From positions 1 to 8,452 of the forward strand of contig CAYSEU010000031.1 of the NCBI GenBank assembly GCA_964430365.1: a stretch of 8,452 nt of DNA, read 5' to 3'. Shown here piece after piece: positions 1 through 5,396 of this stretch. Made by a program: the position numbers and the translations under genes. The notes under the pieces are model-generated. The model had not been told where the DNA came from. It saw only the letters and a list, made by a program, of their open reading frames with translations, and ran no database searches. Positions within the stretch are counted from its first letter, which is position 1. The number at the start of each line of letters is the position of its first letter. The DNA comes from JAVEVH01 sp964430365. Its GTDB lineage: Bacteria; Patescibacteriota; Dojkabacteria; SC72.

Positions 1-52
1 CAGCACCTACTGCTTAAAAGGCAGTTGCTCTAACCTGATGAGCTAGCGACCC
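1..52 (-). tRNA. tRNA-Lys (anticodon TTT), 3' part beyond window
   Basis: The minus strand from 52 downward reads as the 5' two-thirds of a tRNA: a 7-nt acceptor strand beginning GGGTCGC, the TA linker, a D arm with GCTC/GAGC stem, and an anticodon arm with 5-bp stem ACTGC/GCAGT around loop CTTTTAA. The anticodon TTT (plus-strand positions 16-18) reads lysine codons. The T arm and 3' acceptor strand lie outside the window. The gene follows rnhB on the same strand after 47 nt but has its own strong promoter (see 65-94). Confidence 0.93.
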
Positions 53-64
53 ACAACGGTTATG

Positions 65-94
65 ATTATACCCCCCTACTATACTTTTTTACAA
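65..94 (-). promoter_or_regulatory. Promoter of tRNA-Lys
   Basis: On the minus strand, TTGTAA (plus 89-94) is followed after 18 nt by a perfect -10 TATAAT (plus 65-70). The tRNA begins 12 nt further on. A run of six G lies in the spacer directly before the -10. The arrangement matches a sigma70-type promoter, with a predicted 5' leader of about 5 nt. Confidence 0.65.
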
Positions 95-99
95 GCTTT

Positions 100-726
100 T
101 TAATAAAACTCTGAAATAGGTTTAAAAGACCTCCTATGTATATCACAAGGCCCATACTTTTGTATTGCCTCTATATGAGCCTTAGTACCATATCCGACAT
201 GCCTCTCAAAACCATACTCTGGATACTTAATTGCTATATTCTTCATATACCTATCCCTTGTTACTTTAGCTAATATGGAAGCTGCAGATATGGAGTAATG
301 TTTTAAATCCCCTTCCTTAATCTTTAACATATCATATCCAAACAGATTACTAACATTAGTACCATCCACTATTAAATACTCTGCCTTTCTTCCAATCATC
401 TTCTCTACCTGTTTTAACGCTTTCCACATCGCTATCCTTACCGCTTCTTGTATTCCTTTTTTATCTATCACCATATTACTTACCATATACACTCCCCATC
501 CTAAACTATTTTCTTTAATAAATTCAAATACCCCTTCTCTTCTTTTCTCTGTCATCTTCTTACTATCCCTTACCAACTCACTTAATTCACTCTTCTCATC
601 TATCACTACCGCTCCTGCACAAACAGGACCAGCTAAAGGGCCTCTTCCTGCCTCATCTATGCCTACTACATATTTAAGACCCTTATTCCATAGTTTTTTT
701 TCTAACTCAATATCAGGAAATTGCAT
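100..726 (-). CDS. rnhB: Ribonuclease HII
   Basis: This 208-residue protein is a complete type 2 RNase H, which nicks RNA-DNA hybrids and removes single ribonucleotides misincorporated in DNA. The family signature GIDEAGRGPLAGPV lies at 22-35, giving metal-binding D24 and E25 and the GRG motif (27-29) that senses the 2'-OH. Further signatures are DSKK (54-57), IVDG with D121, the D140 region, and SAASILAKVTRD (147-158), all in the expected order. The length is normal for the family. The ATG start is followed directly by a typical N-terminus and has no Shine-Dalgarno sequence. tRNA-Lys lies 47 nt downstream. The 64-residue gene at 760 is divergent, and its promoter overlaps this gene's 5' end. 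Confidence 0.97.
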   Translation of the reverse strand: MQFPDIELEKKLWNKGLKYVVGIDEAGRGPLAGPVCAGAVVIDEKSELSELVRDSKKMTEKRREGVFEFIKENSLGWGVYMVSNMVIDKKGIQEAVRIAMWKALKQVEKMIGRKAEYLIVDGTNVSNLFGYDMLKIKEGDLKHYSISAASILAKVTRDRYMKNIAIKYPEYGFERHVGYGTKAHIEAIQKYGPCDIHRRSFKPISEFY

Positions 727-749
727 AATACTTAAAAAATATATATCAT
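721..749 (+). promoter_or_regulatory. Promoter of the 64-residue secreted/membrane protein gene
   Basis: TTGCAT (721-726) and TATCAT (744-749) are separated by exactly 17 nt. The ATG at 760 is 10 nt after the -10, so transcription would start only about 3-4 nt before the start codon. The -35 element overlaps the first codons of the divergent rnhB. Confidence 0.45.
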
Positions 750-751
750 TA

Positions 752-781
752 ATACTACAATGAAATACATATTACTATCAA
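752..781 (-). promoter_or_regulatory. Possible rnhB promoter
   Basis: On the minus strand TTGATA (plus 776-781) and TAGTAT (plus 752-757) are 18 nt apart, predicting a leader of roughly 18 nt to the rnhB ATG. They lie inside and just upstream of the divergent gene at 760, so the two promoters would overlap. The region is very AT-rich and other -10-like sequences exist, so this is a weak call. Confidence 0.28.
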
Positions 782-954
782 TCACAACCTTTTTCATACC
801 ACTTACTGTATATGCACAGGAGACATTAGATGAAACTCTTTCTCAAACCCCTACTTCCATATCTCTTTCCTTTTGGGAAATATTACTAGCAGTATTAGCA
901 CCCCTTACCCTTTTTATCCTTGCCTACCTACTAATTAAGAAGTTCAAATTGTAA
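760..954 (+). CDS. Small exported protein with C-terminal membrane anchor, function unknown
   Basis: I do not recognise a family for this 64-residue protein. Residues 1-19 look like a signal peptide: a single early Lys, a hydrophobic core, and a VYA-QE cleavage site after A19. Residues 20-37 are a short Thr/Ser-rich acidic stretch. Residues 38-59 form a second hydrophobic helix ending in the positive tail KKFKL, which suggests an extracytoplasmic N-terminal part and a cytoplasmic C-terminus. There is no LPXTG motif and no lipobox. If the signal peptide is cleaved, the mature protein would be about 45 residues and mostly a membrane anchor, so it could be a subunit or accessory of an envelope complex. 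A fitting promoter precedes the ATG. The signal peptidase I in this window is the obvious candidate processing enzyme. Confidence 0.7.
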   Translation: MKYILLSITTFFIPLTVYAQETLDETLSQTPTSISLSFWEILLAVLAPLTLFILAYLLIKKFKL

Positions 955-977
955 ATATTTTCCTCATAGTGTATATT
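949..977 (+). promoter_or_regulatory. Possible promoter of the YtxH-family gene
   Basis: TTGTAA (949-954), overlapping the end and stop codon of the upstream gene, and TATATT (972-977) are 17 nt apart. The predicted leader to the ATG at 1006 is about 22 nt and holds no Shine-Dalgarno sequence. The stretch is AT-rich, and an alternative -10 TATAAA lies at 984-989. Confidence 0.35.
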
Positions 978-1005
978 TAAATATATAAATTGAGCATACA
1001 TAAAT

Positions 1006-1365
1006 ATGAGTTCATCAGATGATTTTTTCAAAGGATTACTCTTTGGTGCTGTAATTGGAACTGCAGCAGGGTTACTACTTGCCCCTAAATCTGGAGCAGA
1101 AACAAGAGAAGATATTAAGAAGTTCTCTACAGATATTCAAGACAAAGCACAAGATCTTTACCTCTCTTCAAGAAAAGAAGTAGAAAAAAGAATTAAGGCA
1201 TTAAAGGTAGCTGGTAAGAAATTAGATTTAGATGCATACAAGCAGTTAGTAACAAAAGTGGTAGACGAATTAAAGAATGATTCTGATGTTGCAGCTTCTA
1301 CAGCTAAAGAGATTGGAGAACAGTTAACAGATGATTGGAATGAATTAAAGTCTGCTGTAGTTTAA
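1006..1365 (+). CDS. YtxH domain-containing membrane-associated protein
   Basis: The first 35 residues match the YtxH/gas-vesicle-like domain: a short hydrophilic start, a glycine- and alanine-rich membrane helix (about 9-26), then LLLAPKSGAETREDIKK (24-40), the hallmark of the family. The rest (41-119) is charged and helical and probably forms a coiled coil on the cytoplasmic side, with repeated Lys/Glu and little aromatic content. Homologues are small membrane-anchored proteins, some linked to general stress in Firmicutes; the molecular role is unknown. The ATG at 1006 places the membrane helix at the usual distance from the N-terminus. It lies 51 nt after the mini-protein gene and 42 nt before tRNA-Gly. 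Confidence 0.85.
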   Translation: MSSSDDFFKGLLFGAVIGTAAGLLLAPKSGAETREDIKKFSTDIQDKAQDLYLSSRKEVEKRIKALKVAGKKLDLDAYKQLVTKVVDELKNDSDVAASTAKEIGEQLTDDWNELKSAVV

Positions 1366-1369
1366 TAGC

Positions 1370-1398
1370 TTGTGTTTTTAGATATAAAATACTAGAAT
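1370..1398 (+). promoter_or_regulatory. Promoter of tRNA-Gly
   Basis: TTGTGT (1370-1375) and TAGAAT (1393-1398) are exactly 17 nt apart, and the tRNA begins 9 nt after the -10. The predicted leader is about 3 nt. This spacing is shared with the other tRNA promoters in the window. An alternative -10 (TATAAA, 1383-1388) lacks a -35 partner. Confidence 0.5.
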
Positions 1399-1407
1399 CT
1401 CTCAACT

Positions 1408-1480
1408 GCGAGAGTAGTTCAATTGGTAGAATGTCTCCTTCCCAAGGAGAAGGTCGCGGGTTCGAGCCCCGTCTCTCGCT
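1408..1480 (+). tRNA. tRNA-Gly (anticodon CCC)
   Basis: All four arms are visible in 73 nt. The acceptor GCGAGAG pairs perfectly with CTCTCGC (1473-1479). The D arm is GTTC/GAAT. The anticodon stem TCTCC/GGAGA holds loop TTCCCAA with anticodon CCC at 1441-1443, and the T arm contains TTCGAGC. The discriminator base is T, as usual for bacterial glycine tRNAs. No CCA is encoded, so a CCA-adding enzyme is required. It converges on the minus-strand unknown gene, with only 9 nt between them. Confidence 0.97.
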
Positions 1481-1489
1481 TTTGATTAT

Positions 1490-2114
1490 TTAAAAGACTT
1501 TCCCATCAGAAAAAGTATTTGCCAACAATTCTCTATCTTTAAATGGGGCTAAGTGCTCTATAAGGTTTGTTTCGTGGATTTTATGAACCAATCTTACATG
1601 TAAAGGCTGATTCTCTGTTGGAAGATAGTAAACTTTATAATTACACTCCTCTATTTTACTTACTGTTGTACAAAACATCCTATCTTGCCTTCTACAATCT
1701 CTATCAAAAATACCACCACATGTTTCTGCCAAATTGTTTGAGAAACCAATAGTGGCTGAAATACCTGGATATTCTACTCCAACAATAGGGGTTCTATCCC
1801 TTTTTCGTATATCAAAATTGAATGGTGTAAGTAAGTTATTACCAACTAATACAATAGGTAAATCTAATAGATTTAACTCCGAATCAAAACAATAATTACT
1901 TAAAAAAAATCTCATTATCAACATTTTCTTCTATCACTAATGGACAAGGTATCTTGTTACCTATTTTTAAACTGCTTCTTAAAAGCTCATAGGTCCTTCG
2001 ATATTTATACCAATATAGAGCTCTTGGCTCATTTGCAGTAATATAGTTTCTCGGATCTCTATCTTGATATAGGTTCCTTTTTTCTCTTTGGTAATTACTC
2101 TTTTCTTTTTCCAT
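1490..2114 (-). pseudogene. Unknown protein gene, frameshifted at a T8 run
   Basis: Two overlapping minus-strand reading frames belong together. The 5' part (2114 to 1896, 72 codons) starts behind a good promoter but ends in a stop just after a run of eight T on the coding strand (plus 1902-1909, eight A). The 3' part (open to 1490) continues in another frame with a different amino-acid sequence of equal quality. Removing one T joins them into about 207 residues with no stops. I recognise no family. The joined protein has a very charged N-terminus (RDPRNY near residue 20), a hydrophobic segment LLDLPIVLVG, and five cysteines in the C-terminal part (CGG, DCRRQD, MFCT, ECN, plus one near the junction). 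It could be a true pseudogene, a sequencing indel, or a gene read through by slippage. The only in-frame ATG of the 3' part lies at the junction, so I doubt it is a separate gene. Confidence 0.6.
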
Positions 2115-2122
2115 AAGCGCTA

Positions 2123-2128
2123 ATTATA
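2123..2128 (-). promoter_or_regulatory. Consensus -10 element of the frameshifted unknown gene
   Basis: The minus strand reads TATAAT, a perfect -10 hexamer, with 8 nt before the ATG at 2114. Transcription would start 0-2 nt from the start codon. The -35 is weak: TTAAAG lies 18 nt upstream. No Shine-Dalgarno sequence can fit, so the gene should be translated from a leaderless mRNA. Confidence 0.55.
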
Positions 2129-2158
2129 CACCATTTACCCTATTTCCTTTAACATCTC

Positions 2159-2187
2159 TTGCTCATTTTACCTAGCTCTGTTACAAT
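2159..2187 (+). promoter_or_regulatory. Promoter of tRNA-Thr (and probably the Fic-like gene)
   Basis: TTGCTC (2159-2164) and TACAAT (2182-2187) are 17 nt apart, and the tRNA begins 11 nt after the -10, giving a leader of about 5 nt. The -10 lies inside the first copy of a tandem 10-mer. No convincing promoter precedes the protein gene at 2288, so this one may drive both. Confidence 0.5.
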
Positions 2188-2197
2188 CTGTTACAAT
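2178..2197 (+). repeat. Tandem duplication of CTGTTACAAT
   Basis: The 10-mer CTGTTACAAT occurs twice in direct succession (2178-2187 and 2188-2197), ending one base before the tRNA-Thr gene. Each copy carries a TACAAT -10-like hexamer. Only the first is far enough from the tRNA to act as its -10. Confidence 0.85.
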
Positions 2198-2198
2198 T

Positions 2199-2271
2199 GC
2201 TGATGTAGCTCAGTTGGTAGAGCATTCCCTTCGTAAGGGAACGGTCGTTGGTTCGAAGCCATCCATCAGCT
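2199..2271 (+). tRNA. tRNA-Thr (anticodon CGT)
   Basis: This is a 73-nt tRNA. The acceptor GCTGATG pairs with CATCAGC (2264-2270). The D arm contains GCTCAGTTGGTAGAGC, and the anticodon stem TTCCC/GGGAA holds loop TTCGTAA with anticodon CGT at 2232-2234. The T stem (2247-2251 with 2259-2263) contains one T-T mismatch, and the T loop reads TTCGAAG, with G where a pyrimidine is usual. It is otherwise regular. No CCA is encoded. The Fic-like gene starts 16 nt after its 3' end. Confidence 0.94.
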
Positions 2272-2287
2272 TTTTAAATATACAGAT

Positions 2288-3379
2288 ATGGAGAAATATA
2301 AATATACAATTACAAATTTAATGGTTAACTACATAGTAAAGTATGAGTTAGCAATCCAATCAATTAAACAAACAGTAGTACCTAGTCCCCTACTTGAACA
2401 AGTAAGAGAACAGTTAAGAACAGAAGAGATAGATAAGTTGGGAGAGTTAATAGCGTATCCCATTGGTTACAGTAAAGCATTGACAGTACAAAGAGGCCAA
2501 GTAATGCCCTCTTACAAAGCAAAACTAAGAATATTTACCAACTTTAAAAATATTCAAGACTACATAGATACATATACAGGTAAAAGCACTCTCAAACCCT
2601 CTATAGAGCTCTGTACGCATCTAAATAAGATATTAATGAAAGGGGTTGTAGAGGAATGGGATTTAGGGAAATTAAAACATTTTTCTGAAAAACCATTTGA
2701 TCTGTATGATACATGGTACAACCTTAGGGATTACTACCCTAATGTAGAAGTAAGAGAATATTTCAATGATATATTTAACGATATTACTAACTCATCTACA
2801 GGTACTCATAAATTAATACAGTTTAGTATTTTAATGTATGAGTATATAGATAAGGCGCCATTTCTAGCAGGGAATCAATTAACAGCAATTGCCATATTAA
2901 AAATCTTAACTAAGATATATGGTCTTAATCCACATAATATTGTTCCATTTTCTAAAGCATTTTTCCTAATATCGGAAGATATACAATCTGCATTTAAGAT
3001 ATCCAAAGGAAAAAGAGATTTAACAATATTCATTGAGGCAGTACTCTACACTCTCTCTTTAACAGTAATAGATGCATCTAAAAGATTAACTGAGGAATAT
3101 GACAGAAAAACAAATATTAGAAAAAGTATTGGTAATGATTTAAATCCTAGACAGATAAAGATAATTGAATATCTAAATAGTAATCCAAGAGTAACTAGAC
3201 AACAGTATACTAAAATGATGGGTATCTCCTTTATGACCTCGTACAGAGATTTACAAGAGTTACAAGAAAGGGAATATATACAACAGAAAGGTAAAGGGAG
3301 AGGTACATATTACATAATTCCAGACCAAGATACACAAGAACAAGAAAGAGTTGAACAAGAGATAAGGATATTTAGTTAA
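2288..3379 (+). CDS. Catalytically degenerate Fic-fold protein with C-terminal winged helix
   Basis: This 363-residue protein has the layout of a Fic protein with a C-terminal DNA-binding domain. Residues 105-150 resemble the helices before the Fic core (LCTHLNKILMKGVVEEWDLG). Residues 178-200 align with the Fic motif HPFxxGNGRxxR but read APFLAGNQLTAI (190-201): the catalytic His is Ala190, the acidic residue is Ala194, and the GNGR glycine, its arginine and the final arginine are Gln, Leu and Ile. AMP transfer is therefore unlikely. Residues 285-345 form a winged helix (LNPRQIKIIEYL, then a recognition helix near 312-326, then GKGRGTYYII), as in many Fic-HTH proteins. The tail is Gln/Glu-rich. 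By inference it is a DNA-binding regulator that retains the Fic scaffold for binding or dimerisation. It starts 16 nt behind tRNA-Thr without its own clear promoter or Shine-Dalgarno sequence. Confidence 0.82.
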   Translation: MEKYKYTITNLMVNYIVKYELAIQSIKQTVVPSPLLEQVREQLRTEEIDKLGELIAYPIGYSKALTVQRGQVMPSYKAKLRIFTNFKNIQDYIDTYTGKSTLKPSIELCTHLNKILMKGVVEEWDLGKLKHFSEKPFDLYDTWYNLRDYYPNVEVREYFNDIFNDITNSSTGTHKLIQFSILMYEYIDKAPFLAGNQLTAIAILKILTKIYGLNPHNIVPFSKAFFLISEDIQSAFKISKGKRDLTIFIEAVLYTLSLTVIDASKRLTEEYDRKTNIRKSIGNDLNPRQIKIIEYLNSNPRVTRQQYTKMMGISFMTSYRDLQELQEREYIQQKGKGRGTYYIIPDQDTQEQERVEQEIRIFS

Positions 3380-3380
3380 A

Positions 3381-3429
3381 TTGCGATATTGATATATAAT
3401 TGATATCATTTTAATGCATAAATCATACT
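3381..3429 (+). promoter_or_regulatory. gatB promoter region with repeated TTGATA
   Basis: The 58-nt gap before gatB holds several possible elements. TTGATA (3400-3405) with CATACT (3424-3429), 18 nt apart, would start transcription about 2 nt before the GTG. TTGCGA (3381-3386) with TATCAT (3404-3409), 17 nt apart, would give a 22-nt leader. ATTGATAT is repeated at 3388-3395 and 3399-3406, one helical turn apart, so a regulator site or two overlapping promoters are possible. Confidence 0.4.
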
Positions 3430-3437
3430 AATTAGAA

Positions 3438-4949
3438 GTGAAGAAAGAGAACTACGATATAATCATAGGTTTAGAGATACATATACAGAGTAAGACACAA
3501 AGTAAGATGTTTTGTTCTTGCCCTACACAATACTTTGGTAAAGAACCTAATACCCATGTATGCCCTACATGCCTAGGACTACCCGGAGCATTACCTGTAC
3601 CTAATAAGAGAGCCATAGAACTTTGTATACTACTAGGTATTGCTACTAATTGTGATATAGATAGTGAAATACACTTTGATAGAAAACATTACTTCTATCC
3701 AGACCTTCCTAAAGGATATCAGATTAGTCAGTATAAAAGACCAATATGTTCTGATGGGTATATTGAAATTAAGGACGAAGATGGTAAGAAGTACAGTATT
3801 GGGATTGAAAGAATACACCAAGAGGAAGATGTAGCTAAATCTACACACCACACAGAGGGTAATTTAGAATACTCTCTAATTGATTACAATAAATCGGGAG
3901 TACCTTTAATTGAAATAGTAAGTAAACCAAATATTAGAAGTGCATATCAAGCTAAAGAGTATGCTACAAAGATTAGACAAATTGTCAGATATCTAGGTAT
4001 ATCTGACGCAGATATGGAAAAAGGTCAGATGAGATGTGAACCGAATATCTCAGTACAAACAAAAGGTACATGGGAATACAAAAATGGAGAAATACTACCC
4101 ATAGGGGATAACAAATTGAATTCTAAAGTAGAAGTAAAAAATATAGGGTCCATTTCCGCAGTAGAAAAATCCATAGAATATGAAGTAGAAAGAATGATTA
4201 AAGAAATAGAGAAAAGTAAAAAGATAGTACAGCAAACAAGAGGTTGGAATGCAGATAAAGGTATTACAGAATTCCAAAGATCTAAAGAAACAGCAGATGA
4301 CTATAGATATATGCCTGACCCTGATTTACCAATAGTTGAGATTAAAGATGAAGATATTGAAAGAATTAGTAAAGAGATTGTAGAGTTACCTGAGGAGAAA
4401 AAAGATAGATATCTAACTACCTACTCTCTCTCAGAGTATGATAGTGATGTCTTAACAGCTGATAGAGATATTTCTAAATATTTTGAAGATATCTTAGATA
4501 TACTCTCTAAAAATATGGATACCATTAAAGCAGCAAAAGCAGCATCCAACTGGATTACAGGTGCAGTATTTTCAATAGCTAATGATAAAAAAATTGATAT
4601 TAATGAAAGTAATATTCCTAAGGAATCTCTTTCTTACTTAATCTTAGAGTTTGAGAAAAAGATATTAACAAGAAATAAGGCGGAGGAGTTACTTAGAGAA
4701 TCGTTAGAAGAGAAAAAAGATTTAAAAGAATTAATTAGTAAAGCAATAGAGGAAAGTAAACAGAATACTGATAACTTAGATAGTATTGTAGACGAAGTAA
4801 TAAGTAATAATCCTAAAGCAGTAAGTGATTTTAAATCAGGAAAACAGGCAACCATAGGTTACCTTGTAGGACAGGTTATGCAAAAAACAAAGGGTAGTGC
4901 GGATCCTAATAAGGCTAGATTAGTTTTAATAGAGAAATTAAATGGATAA
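3438..4949 (+). CDS. gatB: Aspartyl/glutamyl-tRNA amidotransferase subunit B
   Basis: This is the tRNA-binding kinase-like subunit of GatCAB. That enzyme phosphorylates and then amidates Glu-tRNA(Gln) and/or Asp-tRNA(Asn), so the cell can make Gln- or Asn-tRNA without the matching synthetase. At 503 residues it is complete and slightly longer than typical. IIGLEIHIQ (9-17) gives active-site E13 and H15. Zinc cysteines are C26, C28, C42 and C45. YFYPDLPKGYQISQY, IHQEEDVAKS, LIDYNKSGVPLIEIVSKP, VVQ-type QQTRGW and DYRYMPDPDLP follow in order. The C-terminal helical and YqeY-like tail domain ends with GQVMQKTKGSADPNKA. The start is GTG at 3438, because it leads straight into the conserved N-terminus. 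gatC overlaps its last 8 nt; gatA is not in the window. Confidence 0.97.
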   Translation: MKKENYDIIIGLEIHIQSKTQSKMFCSCPTQYFGKEPNTHVCPTCLGLPGALPVPNKRAIELCILLGIATNCDIDSEIHFDRKHYFYPDLPKGYQISQYKRPICSDGYIEIKDEDGKKYSIGIERIHQEEDVAKSTHHTEGNLEYSLIDYNKSGVPLIEIVSKPNIRSAYQAKEYATKIRQIVRYLGISDADMEKGQMRCEPNISVQTKGTWEYKNGEILPIGDNKLNSKVEVKNIGSISAVEKSIEYEVERMIKEIEKSKKIVQQTRGWNADKGITEFQRSKETADDYRYMPDPDLPIVEIKDEDIERISKEIVELPEEKKDRYLTTYSLSEYDSDVLTADRDISKYFEDILDILSKNMDTIKAAKAASNWITGAVFSIANDKKIDINESNIPKESLSYLILEFEKKILTRNKAEELLRESLEEKKDLKELISKAIEESKQNTDNLDSIVDEVISNNPKAVSDFKSGKQATIGYLVGQVMQKTKGSADPNKARLVLIEKLNG

Positions 4950-5238
4950 AAAAACATTAAAACATATAGCAGAGCTATCTAGAATAAATCTTACTGATGA
5001 AGAGTTAGAAAAATTTACACCTCAGATGGAAACAATATTAGATAGTGCTAACCAATTACAAAAAATAGATACTAAAGATGTACAACCTATGAAAAGGCAT
5101 GTACCTTTCTCTGCTTTAAGAGAGGATGTACCTCAAACATCTTTAACTCAAGAAGAGGTATTAAGAAATGCAAAATACAAAGAGAACGGTCATATTAAAG
5201 TATATGGAAAGATATTTGGTAGTATAGAAGAGAGTTAA
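4942..5238 (+). CDS. gatC: Aspartyl/glutamyl-tRNA amidotransferase subunit C
   Basis: This is the small 98-residue subunit that wraps around and stabilises the GatA-GatB interface. The family pattern is complete: KHIAELSRINLTDEELEKF (7-25) as the first helix, a second helix ending IDTKDVQP, then LREDVPQTSL (about 59-68) and the C-terminal tail ending near IFGS. Its ATG overlaps the end of gatB by 8 nt in another frame, so the two are translationally coupled in one operon. That arrangement also explains the absence of a separate promoter or ribosome binding site. Confidence 0.95.
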   Translation: MDKKTLKHIAELSRINLTDEELEKFTPQMETILDSANQLQKIDTKDVQPMKRHVPFSALREDVPQTSLTQEEVLRNAKYKENGHIKVYGKIFGSIEES

Positions 5239-5243
5239 TACCT

Positions 5244-5272
5244 TTGTATAAATATCCTAAGTTTAGTAAAAT
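5244..5272 (+). promoter_or_regulatory. Promoter of tRNA-Leu (and probably the CxxC/CxC gene)
   Basis: TTGTAT (5244-5249) and TAAAAT (5267-5272) are 17 nt apart. The tRNA starts 14 nt after the -10, with a predicted leader of about 8 nt. An alternative -10, TATACC at 5272-5277, lies closer. It begins just after the gatC stop, so the tRNA is probably transcribed independently of gatBC. Confidence 0.48.
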
Positions 5273-5286
5273 ATACCCGTTATTTA

Positions 5287-5372
5287 GCCGAGATGGTGAA
5301 ACTGGCAGACACGCCTGCCTTAGGAGCAGGTGGGGATAATACCCCTTGGAGGTTCGAGTCCTCTTCTCGGCA
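5287..5372 (+). tRNA. tRNA-Leu (anticodon TAG)
   Basis: This is an 86-nt class II tRNA with the long variable arm expected for leucine. The acceptor GCCGAGA pairs perfectly with TCTCGGC (5365-5371), and the discriminator is A. The anticodon stem CCTGC/GCAGG holds loop CTTAGGA with anticodon TAG at 5321-5323. The variable arm lies around 5331-5347, and the T arm contains TTCGAGT. No CCA is encoded. The next protein gene begins 24 nt after it. Confidence 0.97.
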
Positions 5373-5396
5373 TATTTAATACAAAATTATATAGTT

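Noticed and set aside
1408..1480. Glycine tRNA as evidence for TGA recoded to glycine (code 25)
   Set aside because: The anticodon is CCC, not TCA, and conserved genes have no in-frame TGA at glycine positions.
1479..1496. Inverted repeat CTTTT/AAAAG between tRNA-Gly and the convergent unknown gene
   Set aside because: It is a five-pair AT-rich stem without a following T run; too weak for an intrinsic terminator.
1569..1580. TGTTTC as another parS half-site
   Set aside because: The following bases (GTGGATTT) do not continue the palindrome, and six bases are expected by chance.
1567..1752. Plus-strand frame of 61 codons inside the frameshifted gene
   Set aside because: It is antisense to a better-supported gene with a promoter, has no promoter of its own, and shows no recognisable motif.
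1915..1923. TTATCAACA resembling a DnaA box
   Set aside because: It is a single copy with a mismatch inside coding sequence, with no cluster or AT-rich unwinding element, so no origin is called despite parAB nearby.
5346..5396. N-terminal extension of the CxxC/CxC protein into tRNA-Leu
   Set aside because: The frame is open, but these codons lie in and just behind a structurally complete tRNA; the ATG at 5397 is the sensible start.
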